DNA of 64,000 nt from Phycisphaerales bacterium (lineage in GTDB: Bacteria; Planctomycetota; Phycisphaerae; Phycisphaerales; UBA1924). The position numbers and the translations under genes are program-made. Position 1 is the stretch's first letter, and every line of letters starts with the position of its first letter. The notes under the pieces are model-generated. The model had not been told where the DNA came from. It searched no databases and was given only the letters and a program-made list of their open reading frames with translations. Location: contig JAIEUA010000003.1 in assembly GCA_019744815.1 (NCBI GenBank), positions 248,001 through 312,000 of the forward strand. The letters run 5' to 3'. Shown piece after piece: positions 8,170-18,000 of this stretch.

Positions 8170-9371
8170 TGCGTTATTGTCGCGGCCGCGCGTTGCTGGC
8201 TGCTCTTTTGTGCGCCGGAACCCGCTGCGCCCTCGCCGCGGATGGGCCCGGTCCGTTGCCGGAGAGCTGGTACTTCGAGCCCGAATCGGTTGCGGCGATG
8301 CGGAGCCTCGAGGGCGAGCGTGCTCCGGAGATCACCGGTGTGACGTGGGAGGGCGAGCCGCAGTCGCTGCACGCTCTGCGGGGCCGGATTGTGGTGCTCG
8401 ACCTGTGGGCCATCTGGTGTCCGCCGTGCCTGCCGGCGCTCAAGAGCGACGTGGATCTGGTTCGCCGCACCGGGCCCAAGGGGGTAACGCTTCTCGCGGT
8501 GCACGACGGCTCGGCCTTCGGGCGCGAGCGGTGGGAGGCCGCGAAGCAAGCCGCCGTCGATCGTGGCTGCACCTTTCCGCTTGGCCTTGATGCGGAACAA
8601 GAGGACAAGTCGGTGATGCGGAAGTACAAGGCATCTTTCTTTCCGGCGTACGTGGTCATCGATCGCGAGGGCATCGTCCGCGCGTCCGGGATTCAGCCGG
8701 ACCATGTTGAGAAGGTGGTCGAGCGGCTGCTCTCGGGCGGTTCAGACACAGGGCCTCAGCCCGAGTTTCCGCCCGAGCTGTTCGTCGGCGGCGAGAAGCG
8801 GCTGACGGCGTACATGGCGCTTGAAGGCAAGCCCGCTCCCGCGATCGATGCGGCCGAGTGGATCGGAACGCCCGTTGATCCCCGAGGGGGCGGCATCACC
8901 GTGGTGCAGTTCTTCTCGAGCACCAGCGCCAAGTCGCTGCAATCGTTGCGCACGCTTGCGCGGCAGAGGGACGAGTTCGCCAAACTCGGGGCGTCGATCG
9001 TCGCGATCGCGCCGCCGCGGGACGATTGGGCCAGGGTCGGCACCATCGCGAAGGAGAACGCGTCGGGTGTCGCGGTGGCCCGCGACGCGGTGCGCGACAA
9101 GGCCGATGCCGCCGGCCGCATCGCCTTGGCGATGGGCGCGTCGATCCACATGCCGTGCTATGTGATCGATTCCAAGGGCGTGATGCGGGCCGTGGGCCTG
9201 AAGCCCGAGCGTGCGCTCGACATCGTGCGTCACGTGGCTCGGCACCCCGAGAAGGAGCGGATGGCCGCGGCGCCGCCGCCCCCGAAGCCTGAGCCGGACG
9301 CGAAGGACTTGAAGAGCCAATCACAGCCGCCCTCACTTCCTGCAAACGCCGGCACATCGACCACACGTTAA
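8166..9371 (+). CDS. exported protein with two thioredoxin-like domains
   Basis: 401 aa, coupled to the kinase gene by ATGA. Residues 1-24 form a signal peptide. The first thioredoxin/TlpA-like domain (about 50-200) has the redox motif W84-C-P-P-C88 and the cis-Pro region FFPAYVVID. The second (about 225-365, beginning KPAPAIDAAEW) has the same fold pattern (ITVVQFFSSTS, MPCYVIDSKG) but no CXXC pair, so it is probably not redox active. The tail is Pro/Lys-rich. The family donates or accepts electrons on periplasmic disulfides. Co-transcription with the kinase suggests an envelope-stress role, which is inference. Confidence 0.8.
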   Translation: MMRYCRGRALLAALLCAGTRCALAADGPGPLPESWYFEPESVAAMRSLEGERAPEITGVTWEGEPQSLHALRGRIVVLDLWAIWCPPCLPALKSDVDLVRRTGPKGVTLLAVHDGSAFGRERWEAAKQAAVDRGCTFPLGLDAEQEDKSVMRKYKASFFPAYVVIDREGIVRASGIQPDHVEKVVERLLSGGSDTGPQPEFPPELFVGGEKRLTAYMALEGKPAPAIDAAEWIGTPVDPRGGGITVVQFFSSTSAKSLQSLRTLARQRDEFAKLGASIVAIAPPRDDWARVGTIAKENASGVAVARDAVRDKADAAGRIALAMGASIHMPCYVIDSKGVMRAVGLKPERALDIVRHVARHPEKERMAAAPPPPKPEPDAKDLKSQSQPPSLPANAGTSTTR

Positions 9372-9417
9372 CCCAGTCCACTCAACCTGTTCGCACGTCC
9401 ACAAGCCGGAGACGACC

Positions 9418-10413
9418 GTGACAATGACGCATGCAACCCAGGCCGACCTCGACGCGGCCGCCGCCCTCCCGCAGATCGTCCGCGATCATGTCGCCCGCAC
9501 CGTCGTCGGGCAGTCGATCGTGGTCGAGCGCATCCTGATCGCGCTGCTGACGGGCGGACATCTCTTGCTCGAGGGCGTGCCGGGCCTGGCCAAGACGCTG
9601 CTGGTGCAGGCGGTGGCCAAGGCGATCGATCTGAAGTTCGGGCGAGTGCAGTTCACCATCGACCTGTTGCCCTCGGACATCATCGGGGCCGAGATCCTGG
9701 AACCGAGCGGCGCATTCCGGCTGCACCGGGGCCCGATCTTCACCAACCTTCTGCTCGCCGACGAGATCAACCGGGCCTCGCCGAAGGTGCAGTCAGCCTT
9801 GCTCGAGGCCATGCAGGAGCGCCGGGTGTCGATCGGCGACTCGACATTCGACCTCCCCGCACCGTTCCTGGTCATTGCAACACAGAACCCGGTGGAGCAG
9901 TCGGGCACGTTCGAGCTGCCCGAGGCACAGCTCGACCGCTTTATGCTTCGCCACCGCCTGACCTATCCGACGCAGGAACAGGAGCAGGATGTCGTCCGTC
10001 AGAGCCTGGCCCTCAAGCTCAAACGCAGCGGCGACGGTGCCGTACCCATGTCGGCCTTCGACGCGATCCGATCGGATCATGCGCTCTCGGCCAGATCGCT
10101 CACCGCCGCGATGGAAACGGTGCAGTCGATTCACGTGTCGGACGTGTTCGTGCGGGACTGCGTCGAGGTGGCACGACTGACCCGCAATCATCCGGACATC
10201 GAGCTGGGGTGCAGCCCGCGTGCGGTCATCGCTCTGGTGCACGCGTCGCGTGCCCGGGCGATGATCTTCGGTCGCTCGTTCGTGACCCCGGAGGACCTCT
10301 TCGACCTCGCGCCCGATGTCATGCTGCACCGCATCCGTCTGCGGTACGAGGCGATCGCCAAGGGACGGCGTTCAGAAGATGTGCTTGCCGAGATTCTCGA
10401 CACCTTGGTGTGA
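9418..10413 (+). CDS. MoxR-family AAA+ ATPase
   Basis: 331 aa from the GTG at 9418, where GGAG lies 6 nt upstream; an ATG two codons later is an alternative. Walker A is G53-VPGLAKT60, Walker B is LLLADEINRA with Asp115-Glu116, and TQNPVEQSGTFELPEAQLDRF is the sensor-1/arginine-finger region typical of MoxR. MoxR ATPases act as chaperones for metal-binding VWA partners. The genes that follow, DUF58 and two VWA proteins, are the expected partners, so this is the head of a MoxR/Bat-type operon. Confidence 0.93.
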   Translation: MTMTHATQADLDAAAALPQIVRDHVARTVVGQSIVVERILIALLTGGHLLLEGVPGLAKTLLVQAVAKAIDLKFGRVQFTIDLLPSDIIGAEILEPSGAFRLHRGPIFTNLLLADEINRASPKVQSALLEAMQERRVSIGDSTFDLPAPFLVIATQNPVEQSGTFELPEAQLDRFMLRHRLTYPTQEQEQDVVRQSLALKLKRSGDGAVPMSAFDAIRSDHALSARSLTAAMETVQSIHVSDVFVRDCVEVARLTRNHPDIELGCSPRAVIALVHASRARAMIFGRSFVTPEDLFDLAPDVMLHRIRLRYEAIAKGRRSEDVLAEILDTLV

Positions 10414-10467
10414 ACTCTGTCGATCGGGCGTGACCGCAAGGATCCGACCCATTGCAACACCGCAGAC

Positions 10468-11358
10468 ATGAACGCACACACCACAACCCGATCCCGCGCT
10501 GACGCGATCTCGCGATTGGGACCGCCCGATACGCTCTCGCGTGAGCGGCTGGAGTTGGTGCTCCGTCGGCTCGCCGACGACCTGGCGGGCGGGTCGGACG
10601 CGTCCACTCGCATCGGGGCCGGGCTGGAGTACGCCGAATCGCGGCCGTATCAGCCCGGTGACCCGATCCGGCGGCTGGACTGGCGGCTCACCGCACGGAA
10701 GCGCACGCCGTTCTCGAAACAGTACGAGTCGCTCCGCCGCACCAACACGTATCTGGTGGTGGACGCGTCGGCGTCGATGCGGGTGCGTTCGTCGGGGCTC
10801 AGCAAGTTCGACGCCGCGGTCTGGCTTGCCGGCGCGCTGGGTTTGGTGTGCCAGGGTCGCATGTGCCCGACGGCGGTGCTAGGCACCGGCTTGCACGGAG
10901 CGAGAATCCATCCCTCGTTGCGTCGGCAGGACCTGCTGCTGGCGTGCGATCGGCTGATGAGCTCGCCTCCTGAGGGCGGCGTGTCGAGCGTGGTGGAACG
11001 ATGCGAGCTGGCGGTCGATTCCACTTCGCTGTTCGTGGTGATCAGCGACCTGCACGAGCCCGAGGCGGTCGTGGCGATGGCGCGGCTGGCTCCGCGGCAC
11101 GAGGTTCTCGCGCTCCACCTGATCGATCCGGCTGAGCACGGGCTTCCGCGGCAGGCATACGTCGAGGCGTCGGAAGCCGAGACCGGGCGCGCGTTTCTGG
11201 CGGCCCGGGGCCGGAGCTGGAGCAACGCGATCCGGGTCCGCGAGCAGCTTCTCTCGCACCAGATCGACACCGCGACGCTGCACCTCGACCAGCCGATCGT
11301 GCCCGTGGTCCGGCAGTTCTTCAGCTCGCGTGGCTGGCGGCGGGGGAGGGGCGCATGA
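10468..11358 (+). CDS. DUF58 domain protein
   Basis: 296 aa. The DUF58 signature R59-PYQPGDPIRRLDWRLTAR (residues 59-77) is followed by a VWA-like fold with a modified metal site D99-A-S101-A-S103. No signal peptide or TM helix is visible, so it is probably cytosolic. DUF58 proteins almost always sit next to MoxR ATPases and are thought to be their substrates or adaptors. The start is 54 nt after the MoxR stop and the stop overlaps the next ATG (ATGA). Confidence 0.9.
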   Translation: MNAHTTTRSRADAISRLGPPDTLSRERLELVLRRLADDLAGGSDASTRIGAGLEYAESRPYQPGDPIRRLDWRLTARKRTPFSKQYESLRRTNTYLVVDASASMRVRSSGLSKFDAAVWLAGALGLVCQGRMCPTAVLGTGLHGARIHPSLRRQDLLLACDRLMSSPPEGGVSSVVERCELAVDSTSLFVVISDLHEPEAVVAMARLAPRHEVLALHLIDPAEHGLPRQAYVEASEAETGRAFLAARGRSWSNAIRVREQLLSHQIDTATLHLDQPIVPVVRQFFSSRGWRRGRGA

Positions 11359-12182
11359 GAGCGAGCATCCTCATCGCATGCACCGCGCTCGTGTCGCTCT
11401 TCGCTTCTCCGTTGGCGAGTGCCGCCGACGAACCGTCCAAGGCGCTGCGCGGCGTCGCCCGACACATCGACATCCGAGGAGTCTCCTGCGAGCTCCGCTC
11501 CAAGCCCACCGACCCGCGCACCGCGCCCGTCGTCTTGTCGGTGGAGACCGTCGGCGATGTGCAGCGGTTGGCGGTGGTGGGGCTGCGCTCCGGCGTTGTG
11601 GATCTGGCCGAGTTCATCGAGTGCTCCGACGGCACGCGTCCCAGCGGTTTGCCCGACCTGAGGCTGGATTTCGTAACGACGATCCCGGCCGACGCAGGTC
11701 TGGACTTGTCCACCCGTGCGCTCCCGACGATGCTCTCGGGACGGCGGCCGGATTGGCTCTGGAAGGTGTTGCTGGGCGTGTGGCTTGCGGCGCCCCTTCT
11801 GTGGACGCTTCGGAAGTGGCTCCGTTGGCGGGCGTCGCGGCCCAAGCCGCCGGAGCCGCAGCCGATCCGATTGGACTCGCTGACCGAGCTGGTGGTGACG
11901 ATGGGGGCACGACCCCTGACCGTGCCCGAGCGAGGAGCGTTGGAGCTTCTGACCTTGCGGGCGTTGCTCGAGCTGCGGTCGGCGTCGACTTCCACGACCG
12001 GCAATCTGTACACCGAAGCCAGGCTGGACCCACAGGCCGCCTCGCTTCTCGACGCGCTCGAACGCTGGCTGCACCATCCCTCCGTGCCCGATCAGCCGCC
12101 GGCTCGGTTGCGGAAGGCTCTCTCGGAGCTGGCGGACCGTCTCGCCGCGGCCCGTCAGACCCGAACCGGAGGTGCCGCATGA
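11355..12182 (+). CDS. single-pass membrane protein of the MoxR/Bat operon
   Basis: 275 aa, coupled by ATGA at both ends. A cleavable signal peptide (1-23) leads to a periplasmic beta-rich domain (about 30-130), a TM helix (about 134-152, WLWKVLLGVWLAAPLLW) with a basic KWLRWR stop, and a cytoplasmic helical domain to the end. In other MoxR operons this slot, between DUF58 and BatA, holds DUF4381- or BatD-like membrane proteins. The topology fits, but I see no diagnostic motif and leave the family open. Confidence 0.7.
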   Translation: MRASILIACTALVSLFASPLASAADEPSKALRGVARHIDIRGVSCELRSKPTDPRTAPVVLSVETVGDVQRLAVVGLRSGVVDLAEFIECSDGTRPSGLPDLRLDFVTTIPADAGLDLSTRALPTMLSGRRPDWLWKVLLGVWLAAPLLWTLRKWLRWRASRPKPPEPQPIRLDSLTELVVTMGARPLTVPERGALELLTLRALLELRSASTSTTGNLYTEARLDPQAASLLDALERWLHHPSVPDQPPARLRKALSELADRLAAARQTRTGGAA

Positions 12183-13150
12183 CGCCCTTTGGCTTCACGT
12201 ACCCCTGGGTTCTTGGGTTCCTGCTGTTGCCGATCGCGCTGCTGACGTGGTGGCGGGGCGGGCGGTCGCGGGTGGCGTTCCCGTTCGATCACGCCGCGCT
12301 TGAGCAGAGGGGGTGGGCTCTGTGGAAGTCTCGGGCGATCGCGAGCGGGCTCGCGTGCTCCCAAGGCCTGCCGCTTCTGATCCTGATCATCACCATCATC
12401 ACGCTCAGCGTGCCGCAGATCATGTACCGACCGCCCGACGGCCTGAGTAAGCGTTCGTACATCCAGTTGCTGCTGGATGTCTCCGGCAGCATGGGTTCCG
12501 AAACGCCGTCGCGCTACTCCAACGCGTGCCTCGCGATCGACGAGTTGTCGCGGGCCCGCGAGCGCGCGACCGCGAACGACCACGAAGGCGACGCGATGGG
12601 CGTGATGTTCTTCGGGCTCGAACAACTCCGCTGGGTGCCGATGACCGAGGACCTGCAGGTTGTTCGATCCGCTCTGGAGTTCGCAAACCCTGAGCGTCAG
12701 CCGCCCAACATGGGCGGCACGCGGATCGGCGCGGCGCTGAAGTATGCGGCGGGCGTCATGGCCGCTGAGTCGGGAGAGACCGGGGAACGCGTCCTGATTC
12801 TCATCTCGGACGGTGATAGCTTCGACGTTCTCGGCGGACGCCAGTATGAGCTCGCCGCCGTCCTGCGCGACGCCCGCATCCGTTTGTTCTACATCCACGT
12901 CGGCAACGACATGCTGCCGGTGGCGGAGTGCATGGAGATCGCCACCATGACCGGCGGTCACTCCTTTGCCGCTCGCGACCGCGCTGCCACGCTGGATGTG
13001 ATGCGGCAGATCGATCGCTTGACCAAGGTGTCCCTGACTCCCAGGGCCAGCGTGCAGGTGGACTTCTTCCGACCCTTCGCGAGGGCGTTGCTCGCTCTGA
13101 CGTGCTTGCATGTGGTGTTCCTCTTTGGGGTGAGGTGGACTCCGTGGTGA
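12179..13150 (+). CDS. BatA-like membrane VWA protein
   Basis: 323 aa, ATG overlapping the upstream stop. N-terminal TM helices at about 8-26 and 62-80 flank a basic loop, as in BatA. The VWA domain follows with an intact MIDAS motif D100-V-S102-G-S104 and a later ISDGDS. A C-terminal TM segment (FARALLALTCLHVVFLFGV) closes the protein. VWA proteins of MoxR operons bind metal ions and partner proteins at the membrane. The next gene is a second VWA protein, giving the usual BatA/BatB pair. Confidence 0.88.
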   Translation: MTPFGFTYPWVLGFLLLPIALLTWWRGGRSRVAFPFDHAALEQRGWALWKSRAIASGLACSQGLPLLILIITIITLSVPQIMYRPPDGLSKRSYIQLLLDVSGSMGSETPSRYSNACLAIDELSRARERATANDHEGDAMGVMFFGLEQLRWVPMTEDLQVVRSALEFANPERQPPNMGGTRIGAALKYAAGVMAAESGETGERVLILISDGDSFDVLGGRQYELAAVLRDARIRLFYIHVGNDMLPVAECMEIATMTGGHSFAARDRAATLDVMRQIDRLTKVSLTPRASVQVDFFRPFARALLALTCLHVVFLFGVRWTPW

Positions 13151-14145
13151 CCAATCTCTTCATCGCGGGCCTGGTCGGAGTGCTGGTCTTGCTGGCCGAG
13201 CGGTTCCACGCCCGCAGAATGCACGCGCTGCGGCGGCTGGCCTTCGGTCCTGAGGGCCACGCGGCGGCGTGGACCTTCCTCGCGCCCTGGGTCCGCGCCC
13301 TGGGCGTGGTGCTGCTGGTCTTCGGCTCGCTCACGCTTCTCGACTATGAGCCCGCCCCGGGGCGTCAGCGGCTGCCCTCCAAGGCCTCCAAGCAGATTCT
13401 CATCTGTCTCGACGTCTCACCCTCGATGCGCATCCCCGATGCCGGGCCCGACCTGCCGCGGATGAAGCGGTCGCGCTGGGCTGGTGAGGCGATCGAGCCG
13501 CTGCTCCGGACGATCGGTACGCAGTACGCCAACGACACCCGCTTCTCGGTTGTCGCGTTCTACACCAGCGCGATCCCCGTGATCCGCGAGACCTACGACA
13601 AGGAAGTCGTGCTCAATCTCTTCGACGACATGAGCCTCGATCACGCGTTCCTGCCCGGAACCACGGATCTGCAGGGCGGCGTCAACGAGGCGTTGAAGTT
13701 CGCACGCGGCTGGGCCCGTAACTCGGCCACGCTGGTGGTCATCAGCGACGGCGACTCGGACGCGGGGCTCTCGTCTCTGCTCCCGACGCCGCCCTCGATC
13801 GCGCAGACATTCGTGCTCGGTGTCGGTGACCCACGTTCGCCGACCGAGATCAACGGCCACTCGTCGCGGCAGGACACGGCGTCGCTCTTGTTGCTGGCGA
13901 CCAAGCTGGGGGGCACGTACTTCGACTGCAATCGATCGAAGGCTCCACCGCTCGCCACCACCGGCCTTCGGATGCGGTCCCCTCAAGCCATGACGCCTGC
14001 GATCGAGCGCCGCATCGGACTCGCGGCGATCGGCGCGGGAGGGGCGCTCGTCGGACTGATCGGTGCGGCGCTGCTCGCGTTCGGTCGTCGCACGAAGAGT
14101 GTCGCCTTCGATCTGCCTTTGTCCTTCAAGGAGAAGCACGCATGA
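13147..14145 (+). CDS. BatB-like membrane VWA protein
   Basis: 332 aa. The GTG start at 13147 overlaps the BatA-like stop (GTGA). The order is two N-terminal TM helices (about 4-17 and 48-65), a VWA domain with MIDAS D89-V-S91-P-S93, the conserved T in PGTTDLQGG, ISDGDSD, and a C-terminal TM helix (IGLAAIGAGGALVGLIGAALLAFG). This is the BatB layout. It is probably an inner-membrane protein with the VWA domain outside, working with the preceding VWA gene. Confidence 0.88.
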   Translation: MTNLFIAGLVGVLVLLAERFHARRMHALRRLAFGPEGHAAAWTFLAPWVRALGVVLLVFGSLTLLDYEPAPGRQRLPSKASKQILICLDVSPSMRIPDAGPDLPRMKRSRWAGEAIEPLLRTIGTQYANDTRFSVVAFYTSAIPVIRETYDKEVVLNLFDDMSLDHAFLPGTTDLQGGVNEALKFARGWARNSATLVVISDGDSDAGLSSLLPTPPSIAQTFVLGVGDPRSPTEINGHSSRQDTASLLLLATKLGGTYFDCNRSKAPPLATTGLRMRSPQAMTPAIERRIGLAAIGAGGALVGLIGAALLAFGRRTKSVAFDLPLSFKEKHA

Positions 14146-15017
14146 ACCGCTGGCTGATCACATCCTGGATCGTCGCTGGCCTGGGGATCGCCGCTCTCGC
14201 GGTGGGCCCTTCCAGGTCATGGAAGAAGGAGAACGCGGTTCGGACGGCCATCGATCGTGCGGCCGAGCTGGAGGTCATCGCCGCGGGCCTGCAGATGAAA
14301 GCGGCAGAGGCCAATCGGCTCGCGGCCAACGCCCGTCGTGCGGCGCTGTCATCCACCGACCCCGAGGCGCCGAAGAAGGCCTCCGAAGCCGTGGAACGCG
14401 AAACCAACGCCTACGTCGCCGCACAGAACGCCTGGGCACAAGTCGCCAGCATCTTGGAACAGGCTCGGCAGGACCGCGGCGGCGGAGCGGCGTGGGAGGA
14501 GCCCATGGCCTCGAAATTGCGGCTGCGACACAACGCCGCACGCATCGGCGCCGGTCGGTACGGTGACGCTGTCTCCGATCTTGAGACGATGCTGACCGAG
14601 AAGCACTCGGGCGTGTCGACAGACGATGTTCGCGAGCAGTTGACGCGGGCGTACTTTCACGCCGCCATCGTCTCGCGGAAGTCGGGAGCAACCGAGACAG
14701 AGTGGCGGCTGCTGGCCGATCGGGCTCGTCAGCACGCCCGGGTGCTGGCGGAGAACGAGAGCCCTTCGAATCAGAGCCGAGCAGAGGCGACCGGCGGCCC
14801 GGCGAATACAGGCCCCGCGCAGAAGAACCTGGAGGTGATCCTTGATTTCGAGCGCCGCTCCCTCGAGGACCTCATGGTCACGCCGCAGCCCAAGGACAGC
14901 ACGAGCAACTGCAACGGCAAGTGCCAACTGGACTCTTGGCCGTGGGAGCGGCGGAGCAAGCCCGTCAAACCCAAGGACGGCCGCGGCGACGGCATGCTCC
15001 CTGAATCGGGGTCGTGA
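14142..15017 (+). CDS. membrane-anchored helical protein of the MoxR/Bat operon
   Basis: 291 aa, ATGA overlap with the BatB-like gene. An uncleaved N-terminal TM helix (about 5-22) is followed by a long Ala/Glu-rich helical region (about 30-215) with TPR-like spacing. The tail is polar and contains a CNGKC pair (Cys about 257 and 261). BatC/BatE proteins with TPR helices occupy this position in other Bat operons, so a scaffold role is plausible. I recognise no specific family. Confidence 0.65.
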   Translation: MNRWLITSWIVAGLGIAALAVGPSRSWKKENAVRTAIDRAAELEVIAAGLQMKAAEANRLAANARRAALSSTDPEAPKKASEAVERETNAYVAAQNAWAQVASILEQARQDRGGGAAWEEPMASKLRLRHNAARIGAGRYGDAVSDLETMLTEKHSGVSTDDVREQLTRAYFHAAIVSRKSGATETEWRLLADRARQHARVLAENESPSNQSRAEATGGPANTGPAQKNLEVILDFERRSLEDLMVTPQPKDSTSNCNGKCQLDSWPWERRSKPVKPKDGRGDGMLPESGS

Positions 15018-15067
15018 GCCTGATGCTTCCATCCATCGATAAACCAATCCACCAGCGAGAAAGCACG

Positions 15068-18000
15068 ATGTCCCGCGAATCTCCCTTTGGTCTCCTCGTC
15101 GCTCTGGTCCTCGCCAATCCTCTTTGGGCGGCGTTCGCCTTTCCTTCTCAGAACGTGAACGAACCCGACGACGAGCCGCCCGGCGCGGCCACGGCGGCGA
15201 CCCCGGCGCCAAGCGAAGCCGCACCGCGCGCCTCGGAAGCGCCGAAGCCCGCCGACGCTCCGCTCTCGGAGGCCGAGATCGCCGAACTGCGGGCGATCTA
15301 CAACGCCGCGGGCGAAGGCGAGAAAGCAGAGCTCGTCGCGTACTACCGGGACCTGGGGATCGAGATCGAGAAGATTCTGGGGATCGACGCGTTGACTCAG
15401 AAGCAGACCGCGCTGGTGCAAGGCGTGATCTCGGCGATCTCGGGCAACTCTCTGGTCTTCCATCGCCCCGCCAAGCAGGTGCTGATGGAGCGGGCCAAGC
15501 TGGCCAGTGGCTCGCTGTTCCCGAATCCCAGCACCGCCGAGCCCGGCGTGATCGCGGCGTGGATCCGCTCGCAAGCGGTCGCCGGAGAGTGGGGACGCTT
15601 GGAGGAGTTCTTCGGGGCGCTCCCCAAACGCGTGGGCCGAGAGTTGGCCGGCGCCACGCTCGCGAGGCTCGCCGCTTCGGATTCGCAGCTGCTGCCCGAA
15701 GAGGTGCTGGATGTGTCCCGGATCGTGCCCGGAGACCTGACCCGAGAGCATGTGAAGAGTCTGGCGACGATGCTCAAGGCCGCCGCCAACAAGCACGGCA
15801 CGAGCGTGCTGCTCTCCCGTTTGCTGGCCGGTACTCCCAAGTTTCCGCGTGATGGCGTGCAGCGGGATCTCTCGGTCCAGCTCCTCGAAGGCGCGGATCT
15901 GGCAGCCGAAGCCAAAGAAGTCTTGCCGCCGCTGGAGCCGGCGGTGGCACGCGGCGATGTGATCGTGATGCTGGCGCACGCCAAGGCGCTGGACGTCCTG
16001 GCGACACGTTCCGCCGACGGCCCGGAGGCAGACAAGAACCGGCGCGAGGCGTTCGATCTGTTCAGCAAGGTCTCGCGGACCGAGAACGCGACCGCCGAAC
16101 AGGTGAAAGAGTCCATCGAGCGTGCGATCGACTTGATGCCCGCCCTGCCGCGCAGCCTCGTCTCGCCGTGGCTCGCCGGGCTCTTCACAGATCCGCGGCT
16201 CACCCGCCTGACCGCCGAGATCCTCGCCATCGAAGCCTCGCGGCTGGCGGATCCCAATGTCACGCCGGCCGAGAGAGCGGCCAAGACGGTGAGCCTGGCC
16301 AGCGCGGTCGAGGCGATGCTCTCGTCTCCCGATCGCCGTGAGGCCGATCTGGCGGTCCCGCTGAGGATCCTGGCGGGCGCCATCTCCCAGCAGTTCGAGA
16401 ACGCTTCGCAGCGAGGTGCGAGCCGCTACGCGGGCTCGGTGGCGAGCTCCGTGTCGAAGTCCGCGCTGCTGCGGGCGGCGCCCAGCGCCGCGTGGATCGG
16501 CGCCCTTGACGCCAGCGTGTCCGCACGGGTCGCGCAGGCCACGATCTCGCTGGCGATTTCGGACCGGAATCTCGACGTTGCCGTCACAACCCTTCGCGTC
16601 GCCGCCAAGCGGGATCGCAAGGACGCGTCAGCGCTGGCCGAGCACCTGCTGCGTTCGTGGGCGACAAGCCTTTCGAACGACCAGGCAGAGTTTGAGAACT
16701 ATCCGTACTCCTGGATGTACAGGTATGGTTCCAACACCTCGACGCGCGGCGAGCAGCAGCGCAAGCTCGCCTCTCTCCGCGAAGTCATCGAGATCCTTAG
16801 CGGTCTGGGCGTCGACGCCAAGCAGTTGGCGCCGACCGTCGAGGTCTTCCGAGCCTGTCACGCCAACGACGAGATCTACCAGCGCGACGACATCGCGATG
16901 GTCTTCGGGAACATCGACACCATCCCCGTCCTGACCGCCTGCGATCTGGCGGATTCGCTCCGCGACTCGGTGCTCCGCTACTGGACGTCCAAGATGAGTC
17001 CGCCCGCCAGCTACACCAGCGTCACGAAGAAGAAGACGCCGCCACCGCCGGCCGAGATGCTGCGGGTCATTGAGGCGGGCTACAACGCGGCGCTCGAGCT
17101 GATCGAGTCGGCCCGCAAACGATCCCCCGGCTTCTGGCGGGTCGACGCCGTGGGCGCGTCGGTGGCGTACGACCGTTTGCGACTGATGCAGCGTCTCGGG
17201 AAGTTGCCCCCGGGCAAGGAGCTCGAGATTCTCGCGACAGCCTTTGCGTCGTTCGAGCAGGCCGCGCGATCCTACAAGGACGCGTTGCTACGCACCGAGC
17301 AGGTCGAATCGCCGGACATCTTCTCGCGGTGGTTCCGGGCGGCCCTGGGGGCGTCAGACTCGTCTGCGCTGCGAGTCGAGGACCTCCCGGAGGAGGGCCC
17401 GGAGGGGCAGGCCCAGTTCGTCCGCATCCGCTCGGCGATCGCCGCCTTGCCCGAGGACATCGCCAACCGGCACATCGCCTCCTTCGCCGAGGAGATCAAC
17501 TCCAAAATGCCGAACGTTCCGTCCGAGGTCAAACCTCGGTTCGTGAGCGCGGCATTGCAAGTGATCGCGGACCACCCTTCCGGAGCACCGCTCGTCCGGC
17601 TCGCCAGGCTCTACGACGACTACGCCAAGAACGACGTGCGGCTGCGTCTGACCATCGACGGCACCGAGCGCGTCGAGAAGGGCAAGCCCTTCGCCGTGCT
17701 GCTCTCGCTCCGCTACACAACCGCCGTCGAACGCGGGCAGGGCGGCTTCAGCCAGTACCTGATGAACCAGAACTGGGGCTACTACGGCTCGTCGGATCGG
17801 CGCAACCGCGACAATCTGGAACTCGAGATCCGGCGCGCCTTTTCCAAGGGCTTTGATCTGCAAGGCATCTCGTGGTACGAACCCTCGCTCCCGGGAGAAG
17901 CGGTGGTCGAGGATGGTCAGCAGGGCTGGCTCCAGAAGCCGCTCGCCCTCGTCTTCGCCGCACCCAAGGACGAGGCGGTGGACCGGCTGCCGCAAGTGAA

